A DNA stretch of 64,000 nucleotides, from assembly GCA_029959295.1 (NCBI GenBank), contig JASCOH010000001.1:1-64000 (forward strand), given 5' to 3'. Below, piece after piece: positions 1 to 9,017 of this stretch. Origin of the DNA: Flavobacteriaceae bacterium PS02334 (lineage in GTDB: Bacteria > Bacteroidota > Bacteroidia > Flavobacteriales > Flavobacteriaceae). The notes under the pieces were generated by a model that saw only the letters and a list, made by a program, of their open reading frames with translations, was not told the origin of the DNA and did no database searches. The translations under genes were made by a program, and so were the position numbers. Position 1 is the stretch's first letter. Each line of letters begins with the position of its first letter.

Positions 1-113
1 GCGATAATTAACCGCAGAAGTGAGTACCAAAAAACAAAATTAACAACGAATCAAATAAAACAATTATCTTTGAATTATTAACTAAATACTCTCTTAGGAA
101 AAGTCCAATTTAG

Positions 114-1571
114 TTTGAAGACATACAATATACTGCCGCAAAAGAATTAAAAAGAAGAACGGGCAGCAGCTATTCACATATTTTTCAACACCAAATTTTT
201 GGATTAGATATTCAAGAATATTCTGTTAACAGAAGTAAGCTACTATTAAGTTTATTGGCACTGTCAGAAGGTGAAGATGTAGAAGAATTTCATTTTAATA
301 TCCACACAGGTGATGCTTTAATATTTAATTGGAATAATATCTATGATAATTTCCAAGGTTTTGAAATTATTGTAGGAAATCCACCATATGTTTCTGCAAG
401 GAATCTAGAAGTAGAAGCCAAAGAAAATATTAAGAATTGGTCAGTTAGTACATCGGGTAATCCTGATTTGTATATTCCTTTTTTTCAAATTGGGTATGAA
501 AATCTTGCAGAAAATGGTATTCTAGGTTATATTACAATGAATACTTTTTTCAAAAGTTTAAATGGAAGAGCTTTAAGGAGTTATTTTGAAGAAAATAGAG
601 CTACAATAAGAATTGTTGACTTTGGAACTCTTCAGATTTTTAAATCAAAAAGCACTTACACCTGCATTTGTTTCTTGGAAAAAGTGGAACAGAATTATAT
701 CGAATATTATAAATCTACTGATAAAGAATTTCCAACTAATAGAAATCAATATAGTAGAATTAATTACAAAAATCTTGATGCAAAAAAGGGTTGGAATTTA
801 AATAACAATGAAATTATATCCAGGCTAGAAGCTATAGGTAGACCTTTTGGGGAAAGATATAAAACTCGACATGGCATTGCTACATTAAAAAATGACATTT
901 ATATTTTTAAGCCAGTAGCAGAAGATGAAGATTTTTTTTACTTGCAAAATGGGAATCTTTACCCAATAGAGAAAGGAATTTGCAAAGATATTTTGAACTC
1001 AAATAAATTGAGTAGAAATATTGATTTTGATGCAGTGAGAGAAAAGGTCTTGTTTCCATATAATGATGACATAAAACCAAAAGCCCTTGATGAAGAGTTT
1101 TTGAGTAACCAATTTCCTATGGCATTTGAATATCTACAAAGGAAAAGAGCCATTTTATCCGAAAGAGATAAAGGGAAAGGAAAATATGAAAAATGGTTTG
1201 CCTTCGGAAGAACGCAGTCTTTGGAAAAAGTTGCTAATAAATTATTTTTTCCTAAATTTTCAGACAGAATTCCAAGTTATTTAATCAGCAACGATGATGA
1301 TTTGCTGTTCTACAATGGACAGGCAATTGTCGGTCATTCAGAAGAGGAAATGTTATTGGTAAAGAAGATTTTGGAATCCCGTTTGTTTTGGTACTATATA
1401 AAAACAACAAGTAAACCATATTCATCAGATTATTATTCATTGAATGGTACATATATCAAGAATTTTGGTATTCCTGAATTTACTAATAATGATATTGATT
1501 TTTTAATTAATGAATCTAATCAGGATATAATCGATGCGTTCTTAGAAGATTATTATAATATTCGATTGTAA
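114..1571 (+). pseudogene. 5'-truncated Eco57I/type IIG-like restriction-modification methylase
   Basis: The adenine-methylase catalytic motif NPPY occurs early, followed by a long variable C-terminal half like the TaqI/Eco57I specificity domain. The reading frame is open from just after a stop at 111-113. Residues before the first usable start (TTG at 255) still look coding (GLDIQEYSVNRSKLLLSLLA), as is typical between SAM motif I and NPPY. The upstream SAM motif I (DPxxGSGxF) is absent. Bases 1-110 give only short broken frames, one of which (LLGKVQFSLK) looks like the preceding segment in another frame. I infer a decayed N-terminus. A shorter protein from 255 (438 aa) could be made but would lack the SAM-binding motif. 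Confidence 0.65.
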
Positions 1572-1605
1572 ATTTAAAAACACCTATTTGTACAACTAAA
1601 AATTA

Positions 1606-1777
1606 TACGCCAAACCATAAAAAGTTTGGCTTTTTTGATGTTTCAAAAGTCATGCAAAGCCAATAACAGCCAAATAATTCCTTTGACAGCCACTTTACTA
1701 GAGTGCTTTAATTTCTGAAACATCTTTGTTGACAAAGCCCACAAAGAGTGAGTACAATAACAAATTAAAGTGTTTTA
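1606..1777 (+). repeat. Leader block, copy 1 (direct repeat)
   Basis: About 170 bp lying directly before the gene at 1778 is clearly similar to 2634-2813 before traE. Both copies run: terminator hairpin, a CCAAT/CAGCCAAAT stretch, CCTTTGACAGCCACTTT, GAGTGCTTT, GAAACAcCTTTGTT-like, a short dyad, then AACAAATTAA and the start codon. It is probably a shared promoter and 5' UTR for transfer genes. Confidence 0.75.
1609..1636 (+). terminator. Rho-independent terminator after the methylase gene
   Basis: Stem GCCAAAC (1609-1615) pairs with GTTTGGC (1624-1630), followed by six T. It is the first element of a leader block that recurs before traE. Confidence 0.75.
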
Positions 1778-2614
1778 ATGATGAAAGAACCTGACTACAA
1801 AAGAGAATTACCAACAATTAACATTGAGGGAACAGAGTTTCTTATCGATGTAAACAAATTAGAACTCCGGGAAAAGTTAAACTCCAAAAATACTATCTCA
1901 ATCTTTGATATGCGGGATGTTGGAGACGGCTATACTTTTCAATATGGTTTGAGTGAAAAAAATATTCCGCATTTGTTCTCCAGTAATGAAAAAATAACGG
2001 TAAAAATTCCTGACCTGGTCAAACTTGACCCGGAGGGCATGGCATTAAAATATAATGTTGCAGATGTTTCCGGAAAGGATGATTTTGATTTAATGGTTGA
2101 TCAGGATGCATTGCATAAACGTATCCGTCTGGGAAATCTTCCGACGTTAGATATTGCAGGACATACTTTTTTTGCCGATGCTCGGATAGACCTGCTGAGG
2201 CCAAAAGATGATTTTACCACTCTGGGTATTTGTTTTTCTGATATCGACCATTATTTCAATGAAGAAGAACACAGTTATATAATTCCATACAATCCAAAAA
2301 CACATCAATTTCAGGAACTGGATTATGATAAGATTACGGAATATCCAAAAGATCTTATAGCTGTACAATTTCCACATCAACAGATATTAGATCCCATTGG
2401 CTGGAACAGATACCACGGATTTAATGAAACCCAAAACTTAAAGGAAATAGGTTTGAAACTGCATTTCGAGGCAAAGTTAATCCCTTGGCAGAAGACAGGA
2501 ATAGACGAAACCATCAAGGAAAATATAAAACGATTAAAGCCGGACACTTTACAATCAAAAAAACAAATTCCTGAAACCGACAAAACTCTAAAAAAAAGAG
2601 GGAGAAAAATGTAA
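1778..2614 (+). CDS. Conserved ICE hypothetical protein upstream of the tra operon
   Basis: I do not recognise a named family. The 278-residue protein is soluble, with no signal peptide or membrane segment, and ends in a basic tail (KKRGRKM). Residues about 110-135 (LPTLDIAGHTFFADARIDLL) resemble the N-terminal stretch (LPTINIEGTEFLIDVNKLEL), so the protein may hold two related modules. Its start (ATG at 1778, or the adjacent one at 1781) follows a copy of the leader that also precedes traE, so it is probably co-regulated with transfer. A terminator at 2637 separates it from traE. Confidence 0.8.
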   Translation: MMKEPDYKRELPTINIEGTEFLIDVNKLELREKLNSKNTISIFDMRDVGDGYTFQYGLSEKNIPHLFSSNEKITVKIPDLVKLDPEGMALKYNVADVSGKDDFDLMVDQDALHKRIRLGNLPTLDIAGHTFFADARIDLLRPKDDFTTLGICFSDIDHYFNEEEHSYIIPYNPKTHQFQELDYDKITEYPKDLIAVQFPHQQILDPIGWNRYHGFNETQNLKEIGLKLHFEAKLIPWQKTGIDETIKENIKRLKPDTLQSKKQIPETDKTLKKRGRKM

Positions 2615-2633
2615 ACTAATTAATGATACATGA

Positions 2634-2813
2634 CAACGTCAAACCGTAAAAAGTTTGGCGTTTTTTTATTACATAACACACACTGTAACGCCAATGACAG
2701 CCAAATGATGCCTTTGACAGCCACTTTGTGAGAGTGCTTTGATTTCCGAAACACCTTTGTTCCGAAAGCCCGCAAGGTGTGGGCAAACTGTAACAAATTA
2801 ATGTGTTTCAATT
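2634..2813 (+). repeat. Leader block, copy 2, preceding traE
   Basis: Second copy of the block described at 1606-1777. In this copy the dyad before the start is stronger: GCCC GCAAGGTGT GGGC. It ends directly at the traE start codon and is presumed to carry the tra operon promoter and 5' UTR. Confidence 0.75.
2637..2667 (+). terminator. Rho-independent terminator before the tra operon
   Basis: Stem CGTCAAAC (2637-2644) pairs with GTTTGGCG (2653-2660), followed by seven T. It is the counterpart of the hairpin at 1609. Confidence 0.75.
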
Positions 2814-3119
2814 ATGGAAAAACAAAGAAAAAAAGTTTTGCTGACAGTCGTGGCTATGCTGTCAGCAATTGGCGTGTTCGCACAGGGAAACGGTTCGGCA
2901 GGTATCAACGAGGCTACCCAAATGGTAACTTCCTATTTCGATCCCGCAACCCAGCTTATTTACGCCATCGGTGCCGTCGTCGGATTGATCGGAGGGGTTA
3001 AAGTCTATAACAAATTCAGCAGTGGTGATCCCGACACGAGTAAAACGGCAGCTTCGTGGTTCGGTGCCTGTATCTTCTTAATCGTAGCGGCTACCATCCT
3101 GCGTTCATTCTTCCTTTAA
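2814..3119 (+). CDS. traE: Conjugative transposon protein TraE (DUF4134)
   Basis: This 101-residue protein matches the DUF4134/TraE family of CTnDOT-like elements in length and pattern. It has an N-terminal signal or membrane segment (about 8-23), a Gly/Ala region, then two hydrophobic helices (about 48-65 and 82-100). The family resembles small VirB2/VirB3-like inner-membrane components of the mating apparatus. It is the first gene of the tra operon, directly after the leader repeat, with traF 11 bp downstream. Confidence 0.9.
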   Translation: MEKQRKKVLLTVVAMLSAIGVFAQGNGSAGINEATQMVTSYFDPATQLIYAIGAVVGLIGGVKVYNKFSSGDPDTSKTAASWFGACIFLIVAATILRSFFL

Positions 3120-3130
3120 TCCTTTGCCTT

Positions 3131-3460
3131 ATGAATTACAATATCAACAAAGGCATCGGAAGAACGGTGGAATTTAAAGGACTGAAAGCACAGTACCTGT
3201 TCATTTTTGCAGGTGGTCTTCTCGGTACGCTTATTCTCGTGATGATACTGTATATGGTTGGCGTAAATTCATACGTCTGCCTGTTCCTTGGTGCCGGTGG
3301 TGCTTCGCTGATTGTATGGCAGACCTTTTCACTGAATAGCAAGTATGGCGAACACGGATTAATGAAGATTGCCGCCAACAAAAGGCATCCCCGCTACATC
3401 ATCTGCCGTAAGCCCGTACACCGCTATTTAAAATTCACTTCTAAAACGAAAGCCGTATGA
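3131..3460 (+). CDS. traF: Conjugative transposon protein TraF (DUF4133)
   Basis: The 109-residue product matches TraF/DUF4133: a start MNYNINKGIGR, a FKGLKAQY segment, two transmembrane helices (about 23-45 and 50-66) and a basic cytoplasmic tail. It is a VirB3-like inner-membrane component of the transfer channel. I chose ATG 3131 over an in-frame start at 3056 because that one lies inside traE and the conserved N-terminus begins at 3131. The stop overlaps the traG start by 4 bp (ATGA), which suggests translational coupling. Confidence 0.9.
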   Translation: MNYNINKGIGRTVEFKGLKAQYLFIFAGGLLGTLILVMILYMVGVNSYVCLFLGAGGASLIVWQTFSLNSKYGEHGLMKIAANKRHPRYIICRKPVHRYLKFTSKTKAV

Positions 3461-5961
3461 GAAATGTATCAAAGACCACCACACTGGAAAGCAAGTTTCC
3501 ACTCCTGGCAGTAGAGAACAATTGCATCTTATCCAAAGATGCAGACATTACCGCCTGTTTTGAAGTGCGTTTGCCGGAGCTGTTCACAGTAGCTTCTGCG
3601 GAATATGAAGCCATTCACTCTGCCTGGCATAAGGCGATCAAAACCCTGCCGGACTTCACGGTCATCCACAAACAGGATTGGTATATCAAGGAAAACTATG
3701 CTCCCGATTTGGCGGCGGATAACCAAAGTTTTTTGGCAAAGTCTTACCAACGCCATTTCAATGAGCGACCGTTTCTGAACCACTATTGCTATCTGTTTCT
3801 GACAAAGACAACCAAAGAGCGTATGCGTATGCAAAGCAACTTCAGTTCGCTTTGTAAAGGTACGCTTATCCCGAAGGAAATAAGGGATAAAGAAGCCATA
3901 CACTGCTTTATGGAAGCCGTAGCACAGTTTGAACGTATCGTAAACGATAGTGGTTTCATAACACTGCAACGTTTGACCGAAGATGAAATCATTGGTACAG
4001 ATGAAAAGCAGGGTTTGTTGGAGCAATACCTTACGCTGTCGAGGGAAACGGGAACACCGATGCAGGATATTGGTTTGGGAGCTGAAGAAGTACGTATCGG
4101 CAATAAAAGATTAAGTCTGCATACACTTTCAGATACGGACGACCTTCCCGGAACAGTATCGGCGGATACCCGTTTTGAGAAGCTGTCTACCGACCGGAGC
4201 GATTGCCGTTTGTCGTTTGCCGCACCAGTGGGATTGTTATTGAGTTGTAATCACATTTACAATCAATACCTGTTTTTGGATAACAGCGAAGCCAACCTGC
4301 AAAAGTTTGAAAAGTCTGCACGAAATATGCACTCGTTGGCTCGGTACAGCCGTGCCAACCAGATCAACAAAGAATGGATAGAAAGGTATCTGAATGAAGC
4401 CCACAGTTTCGGTCTTTCATCTATACGGGCACACTTCAACATCGTAGCATGGTCGGAAGATCCTGCGGAACTGAAACAACTAAAGAACGATTGTGGTAGT
4501 GCCTTGGCACTGATGGAATGTAAACCACGTCTCAACACGACCGATGTAGCCACTTTGTATTGGGCAGGAATGCCCGGTAATGCAGGAGATTTTCCAAGCG
4601 AAGAAAGTTTTTACACCTTCATCGAACCTGCCTTATGCTTCTTTACGGAAGAAACGAATTACCACAATTCGCCTTCGCCATTCGGTATCAAGATGGCAGA
4701 CCGTTTAACAGGAAAGCCTATCCATTTGGATATTTCGGATTTGCCGATGAAGCGTGGTATCATCACAAATCGGAACAAATTCATATTGGGTCCGTCAGGA
4801 AGCGGGAAATCTTTTTTTACCAATCACATGGTTAGGCAGTACTACGAGCAGGGTGCTCACGTGCTACTCGTGGATACAGGTAACTCGTATCAGGGATTAT
4901 GCGAACTCATCAAAGGAAAGACAAAAGGCGAAGACGGTGTGTACTTCACATATACCGAAGATAATCCGATTGCCTTCAACCCATTCTACACCGATGATGG
5001 CGTATTTGATATTGAAAAACGTGAAAGTATCAAGACTTTGATATTGACACTTTGGAAACGTGATGACGAACCGCCAACACGTTCTGAAGAAGTGGCTCTT
5101 TCCAATGCGGTTTCCGGTTACATCGAACGCATTAAAAACGAGGGGATTTTTCCATCCTTCAACGGATTTTATGAATACGTGCAGGGCGATTACCGCAAGG
5201 TACTCGAAGAAAAACAGGTAAGGGAGAAAGACTTTGATATTGCCAATTTCCTCAACGTACTCGAACCTTATTACAAAGGTGGTGAATACGATTACCTGTT
5301 AAACTCCGACAAGCAATTAGACCTGCTTTCCAAACGCTTTATTGTGTTTGAAATTGATGCTATTAAGGACCATAAAATTCTTTTTCCCATAGTCACGATC
5401 ATCATTATGGAGGTCTTCATCAACAAGATGCGTAGGCTCAAAGGTATCCGCAAGCTGATACTGATTGAAGAAGCCTGGAAAGCGATAGCGAAGGAAGGAA
5501 TGGCGGAATATATCAAGTATTTATTCAAAACCGTGCGTAAGTTTTTTGGGGAAGCCATCGTGGTAACACAGGAAGTGGACGACATCATTCAATCGCCTAT
5601 TGTCAAGGAAAGTATCATCAATAATTCTGACTGTAAAATCCTTTTAGACCAACGCAAGTATATGAACAAGTTTGATGATATACAGGCAATGTTGGGATTG
5701 ACGGACAAAGAGAAAGGTCAGGTACTTTCCATCAATATGAACAACGATCCGTCACGGCTTTACAAGGAAGTCTGGATTGGCTTAGGTGGTACACACTCGG
5801 CAGTCTATGCCACAGAAGTTAGTTTGGAGGAATACCTCGCATACACCACGGAAGAAACCGAAAAAATGGAAGTGATGCAGTTCGCATCGGAACTCGACGG
5901 AAACGTCGAACTCGCCATCAAGCATATCGCTATGCAAAGGCGTGATCAATCAAATCAATAA
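3457..5961 (+). CDS. traG: TraG-family conjugation ATPase (VirB4-like)
   Basis: The 834-residue protein is full length for Bacteroidetes TraG, the VirB4-type ATPase that powers assembly of the mating channel at the inner membrane. The Walker A motif GPSGSGKS is at about residues 445-452. A Walker B-like LILIEEAWKA is near 667-676, and motifs typical of VirB4 (VTQEVDDIIQSP, ILLDQRKY) follow. The N-terminal third is the DUF3875-type domain. It overlaps traF by 4 bp and is followed after 27 bp by traI. Confidence 0.95.
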   Translation: MRNVSKTTTLESKFPLLAVENNCILSKDADITACFEVRLPELFTVASAEYEAIHSAWHKAIKTLPDFTVIHKQDWYIKENYAPDLAADNQSFLAKSYQRHFNERPFLNHYCYLFLTKTTKERMRMQSNFSSLCKGTLIPKEIRDKEAIHCFMEAVAQFERIVNDSGFITLQRLTEDEIIGTDEKQGLLEQYLTLSRETGTPMQDIGLGAEEVRIGNKRLSLHTLSDTDDLPGTVSADTRFEKLSTDRSDCRLSFAAPVGLLLSCNHIYNQYLFLDNSEANLQKFEKSARNMHSLARYSRANQINKEWIERYLNEAHSFGLSSIRAHFNIVAWSEDPAELKQLKNDCGSALALMECKPRLNTTDVATLYWAGMPGNAGDFPSEESFYTFIEPALCFFTEETNYHNSPSPFGIKMADRLTGKPIHLDISDLPMKRGIITNRNKFILGPSGSGKSFFTNHMVRQYYEQGAHVLLVDTGNSYQGLCELIKGKTKGEDGVYFTYTEDNPIAFNPFYTDDGVFDIEKRESIKTLILTLWKRDDEPPTRSEEVALSNAVSGYIERIKNEGIFPSFNGFYEYVQGDYRKVLEEKQVREKDFDIANFLNVLEPYYKGGEYDYLLNSDKQLDLLSKRFIVFEIDAIKDHKILFPIVTIIIMEVFINKMRRLKGIRKLILIEEAWKAIAKEGMAEYIKYLFKTVRKFFGEAIVVTQEVDDIIQSPIVKESIINNSDCKILLDQRKYMNKFDDIQAMLGLTDKEKGQVLSINMNNDPSRLYKEVWIGLGGTHSAVYATEVSLEEYLAYTTEETEKMEVMQFASELDGNVELAIKHIAMQRRDQSNQ

Positions 5962-5988
5962 TTATTAATCATTTAAAATTTAGAAGCA

Positions 5989-6621
5989 ATGAAAAAAATA
6001 ATGTTACTGGTGTGTACGGCACTAATGCTTGCCATAGCACCCACCGCTAAAGCCCAATGGGTAGTAACCGATCCGGCTAATCTGGCATCAGGAATTCTTA
6101 ACTCCGCCAATGAGATTGTACAGACTTCATCTACCGTAAGTAATGTAGTGAAGAATTTCAAAGAAGTTGAAAAAGTCTATAAGCAAGGCAAGGAATACTA
6201 CGATAAGCTGAAAGCGATCAACAATCTGGTAAAAGATGCCCGCAAAGTGCAGCAGACTGTTTTGCTGGTAGGTGATGTATCTGAAATGTATGTTCAAAAT
6301 TTTGGCAAGATGATGAACGATCCCAATTTCACACCACAGGAATTAGTTGCTATCGGTAACGGCTATTCGGCACTCCTTAACGAAAGTACTGAGCTACTGA
6401 AGGAATTAAAACAGATTGTAACCTCGTCAAGCCTTTCGCTGAATGACAAAGAACGTATGGACATCATCGACCGTGTGTATAAAGAAGTAAAGGAATACCA
6501 CAGCCTTGTACGCTATTACACCAATAAAAATATCTCTGTAAGCTACCTGAGAGCGAAAAAGAAAGACGATGCCAAAAGAGTATTGGATCTCTACGGAACT
6601 TCAAATCAAAAATACTGGTAA
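5989..6621 (+). CDS. traI: Conjugative transposon protein TraI (DUF4141)
   Basis: The 210-residue exported protein has a clear signal peptide ending at AKAQ (about residue 22). A helical body rich in Lys/Glu follows, with a VVKNFKEVEKVYKQGKEYYDKL-like coiled-coil region cut by short turns. Length and pattern match DUF4141/TraI of CTnDOT-type elements, which occupy a VirB5-like periplasmic position. TraJ starts 2 bp after its stop. Confidence 0.88.
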   Translation: MKKIMLLVCTALMLAIAPTAKAQWVVTDPANLASGILNSANEIVQTSSTVSNVVKNFKEVEKVYKQGKEYYDKLKAINNLVKDARKVQQTVLLVGDVSEMYVQNFGKMMNDPNFTPQELVAIGNGYSALLNESTELLKELKQIVTSSSLSLNDKERMDIIDRVYKEVKEYHSLVRYYTNKNISVSYLRAKKKDDAKRVLDLYGTSNQKYW

Positions 6622-6623
6622 AA

Positions 6624-7616
6624 ATGGAATGGAATAATCTTCATGAAGTTCTGCGGTCGCTCTACGATGATATGATGCCGCTTGCAGGCGATATGGCAGC
6701 GGTGGCAAAAGGTTTGGCAGGATTAGGTGCATTATTCTATGTGGCATTAAAGGTTTGGCAGGCTTTAAGCCGTGCCGAACCTATTGATGTGTTTCCGCTA
6801 TTAAGACCATTTGCTTTGGGACTGTGTATTATGTTCTTCCCAACCATTGTTTTGGGAACCATTAATGCGGTACTAAGCCCGGTAGTTACAGGAACACATT
6901 CCATATTAGAAAACCAGGTACTTGACCTGAACCTGTTGCAGCAACAAAAAGACCAGTTGGAGTATGAAGCAATGGTCAGAAATCCTGAAACAGCCTATAT
7001 GGTATCAGACGAAGAGTTTGATAAAAAGCTGGAAGAACTGGGATGGTCGCCCTCCGATATTGGAACAATGGCAGGTATGTATATGGACAGAACCGCTTAT
7101 CAGTTGGAAAAAGTAATAAAGGACTGGTTCCGTAATTTATTGGAAATACTGTTTCAGGCAGCAGCACTTGTCATAGATACTATACGAACGTTTTTCCTGA
7201 TAGTCCTCTCCATACTCGGACCGATAGCCTTTGCCATTTCTGTGTGGGATGGATTTCAATCTACGCTCACCCAATGGCTCACGAGGTACGTCAGTGTCTA
7301 TCTCTGGCTACCTGTTTCTGATTTGTTCAGCTCGATGCTGGCAAGGATACAATCACTCATATTGGAACGTGATATTGAAATGCTTGCAGATCCGACCTAC
7401 ATACCTGATACGAGTAATACGGTGTACATCATATTTATGATCATTGGCATTATCGGATATTTTACAATACCGACGGTAACAGGCTGGATTATCCAGGCAG
7501 GAGGTGCAGGAAACTTCACCCGTAATGTAAATCAGACCGCAATGAAAGCTGGAAATGTAGCAAGTGCCGGTGCTGGTTCAGCAGCAGGAAATATTGGTGG
7601 TCAGCTAATGAAATAA
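6624..7616 (+). CDS. traJ: Conjugative transposon protein TraJ (VirB6-like)
   Basis: A 330-residue polytopic inner-membrane protein with hydrophobic helices near residues 25-47, 63-85, 180-215 and 268-290 and a Gly/Ala-rich tail. It matches the CTnDOT TraJ family, functionally the VirB6-like channel component. It sits between traI and traK as in other Bacteroidetes elements, starting only 2 bp after traI. Confidence 0.92.
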   Translation: MEWNNLHEVLRSLYDDMMPLAGDMAAVAKGLAGLGALFYVALKVWQALSRAEPIDVFPLLRPFALGLCIMFFPTIVLGTINAVLSPVVTGTHSILENQVLDLNLLQQQKDQLEYEAMVRNPETAYMVSDEEFDKKLEELGWSPSDIGTMAGMYMDRTAYQLEKVIKDWFRNLLEILFQAAALVIDTIRTFFLIVLSILGPIAFAISVWDGFQSTLTQWLTRYVSVYLWLPVSDLFSSMLARIQSLILERDIEMLADPTYIPDTSNTVYIIFMIIGIIGYFTIPTVTGWIIQAGGAGNFTRNVNQTAMKAGNVASAGAGSAAGNIGGQLMK

Positions 7617-7642
7617 TGTAAAATAATTAATCATTAAAAAAA

Positions 7643-8266
7643 ATGGAATTTAAAACACTAAGAAATATTGAAAACAGCTTCAGACAGATTAGGCTTTACG
7701 CCATTGTGTTTGCCGTTCTCTGCATTAGTGTGGTAGGATATGCCGTATGGCAGTCCTACCGTTTTGCAGAAGAACAACGCCAGAAAGTTTATGTGCTGGA
7801 CAATGGAAAATCATTAATGTTAGCTCTTTCACAGGATGCCAGTATCAACCGCCCTGTAGAAGCAAGGGAACACGTTCGTCGCTTTCATGAACTGTTTTTC
7901 ACACTGGCTCCCGATAAGAATGCCATCGAAAGTAATATGAAACGGGCGTTTAACCTTGCCGATAAAAGTGCTTTTGACTATTACAAAGACCTTTCGGAAA
8001 AGGGCTATTACAACCGTATCATTTCGGGAAATGTACAGCAACGTATCGAAGTGGACAGTGTGGTCTGCAATTTCGATACCTATCCTTATGCAGTACGAAC
8101 CTATGCCAAACAGTTCATTATCCGTTCAAGCAACGTAACCCGACGTAACCTTATTACTTCTTGTTATCTGGTGAATTCTGTCCGTTCAGATAACAATCCG
8201 CAAGGGTTTAATATTGAAAAATTTGCTGTAACTGAAAACAGGGACATCGAAGTGATTGAACGCTAA
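7643..8266 (+). CDS. traK: Conjugative transposon protein TraK (VirB8-like)
   Basis: The 207-residue protein starts MEFKTLRNIENSFRQIR, the conserved TraK start. It has one transmembrane helix (about 17-36) and a periplasmic domain with the family pattern (EAREHVRRFHELFF, SDKSAFDYYKDL-like). It is equivalent to the VirB8-type bitopic assembly factor. TraK follows traJ after 26 bp. Confidence 0.92.
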   Translation: MEFKTLRNIENSFRQIRLYAIVFAVLCISVVGYAVWQSYRFAEEQRQKVYVLDNGKSLMLALSQDASINRPVEAREHVRRFHELFFTLAPDKNAIESNMKRAFNLADKSAFDYYKDLSEKGYYNRIISGNVQQRIEVDSVVCNFDTYPYAVRTYAKQFIIRSSNVTRRNLITSCYLVNSVRSDNNPQGFNIEKFAVTENRDIEVIER

Positions 8267-8277
8267 AAGAAAAAGTT

Positions 8278-8712
8278 ATGAAACAGTTACTTGATTTAGA
8301 CACATTCGCAAAAACTCTTACAGATAAAGGATATAATGGTTATTTCCAGACGGAGGCGGCTTATGCCGACAAGCTCAAAGATAGCATTAGCAGATTTTTA
8401 GAGGCTTGTAATAACGGAACTGACAAACCGATGTTGCCTAACATTATGATGCTGAAAACCTATCTGGAATGGAATGGCGATGATAAGCCAAAGGTTGAAT
8501 GCAATATGTGGGTAAAATATGAAAACGGTCTATTCGATGTTCAGAAAATGAACATTGAAAGAATAGATCAGTACGGGCAAATATTGAAGCAATCGAAATT
8601 GACAGATCTATCTACAAATTCGGTTCCGACAAGAAAAGAAGCCATAGCACAAGTGTCCGAAAAGCCCAAAGAACAGTTATCTAACCCAAACAGACGGTTC
8701 AGGATGCGATAA
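8278..8712 (+). CDS. Hypothetical protein inside the tra operon
   Basis: I do not recognise a family. It is a soluble 144-residue protein without signal peptide or membrane helix. It has a compact N-terminal domain (about 1-105) and a polar tail ending NRRFRMR. It lies between traK and traL with short gaps (11 and 17 bp), so it is co-transcribed with transfer genes. It could be an accessory factor or antirestriction-like passenger; there is no sequence evidence for either. Confidence 0.8.
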   Translation: MKQLLDLDTFAKTLTDKGYNGYFQTEAAYADKLKDSISRFLEACNNGTDKPMLPNIMMLKTYLEWNGDDKPKVECNMWVKYENGLFDVQKMNIERIDQYGQILKQSKLTDLSTNSVPTRKEAIAQVSEKPKEQLSNPNRRFRMR

Positions 8713-8729
8713 TCGATAATCATTAAGGT

Positions 8730-9017
8730 ATGAAAAAATTACGAGTAAATATGGACAGGTACTTTGACCAATTGGACGATCGCTGGCGGGAACTACCTGT
8801 ACGCAAACAACACCAATATACCCTTTACTTTTTTCTGGGTTATTTGCTGCTTACCGCAGGGGTCATTGCCAAAGTATGGTACGATACGGGAAAGTCTGAA
8901 AACGATATGAGAATTGAGCATATCGAAAACCCTATCCTCAAAAAAAGGGAAAGTCCTGCAAGCTTGCAGGACAGTATATCAACCATTTTAAAAAATAAGA
9001 TTTATGAAAGAAAATGA
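8730..9017 (+). CDS. traL: Conjugative transposon protein TraL (DUF3989)
   Basis: A 95-residue protein with a basic N-terminus, one transmembrane helix (about 30-50) and a short periplasmic tail, fitting TraL/DUF3989 in size and topology. Its 3' end overlaps traM by 14 bp, so translation of the two is probably coupled. Confidence 0.88.
   Translation: MKKLRVNMDRYFDQLDDRWRELPVRKQHQYTLYFFLGYLLLTAGVIAKVWYDTGKSENDMRIEHIENPILKKRESPASLQDSISTILKNKIYERK

Noticed and set aside
3529-4026. Minus-strand 165-residue ORF inside traG
   Set aside because: Antisense to a well-supported ATPase gene, with no motif of its own.
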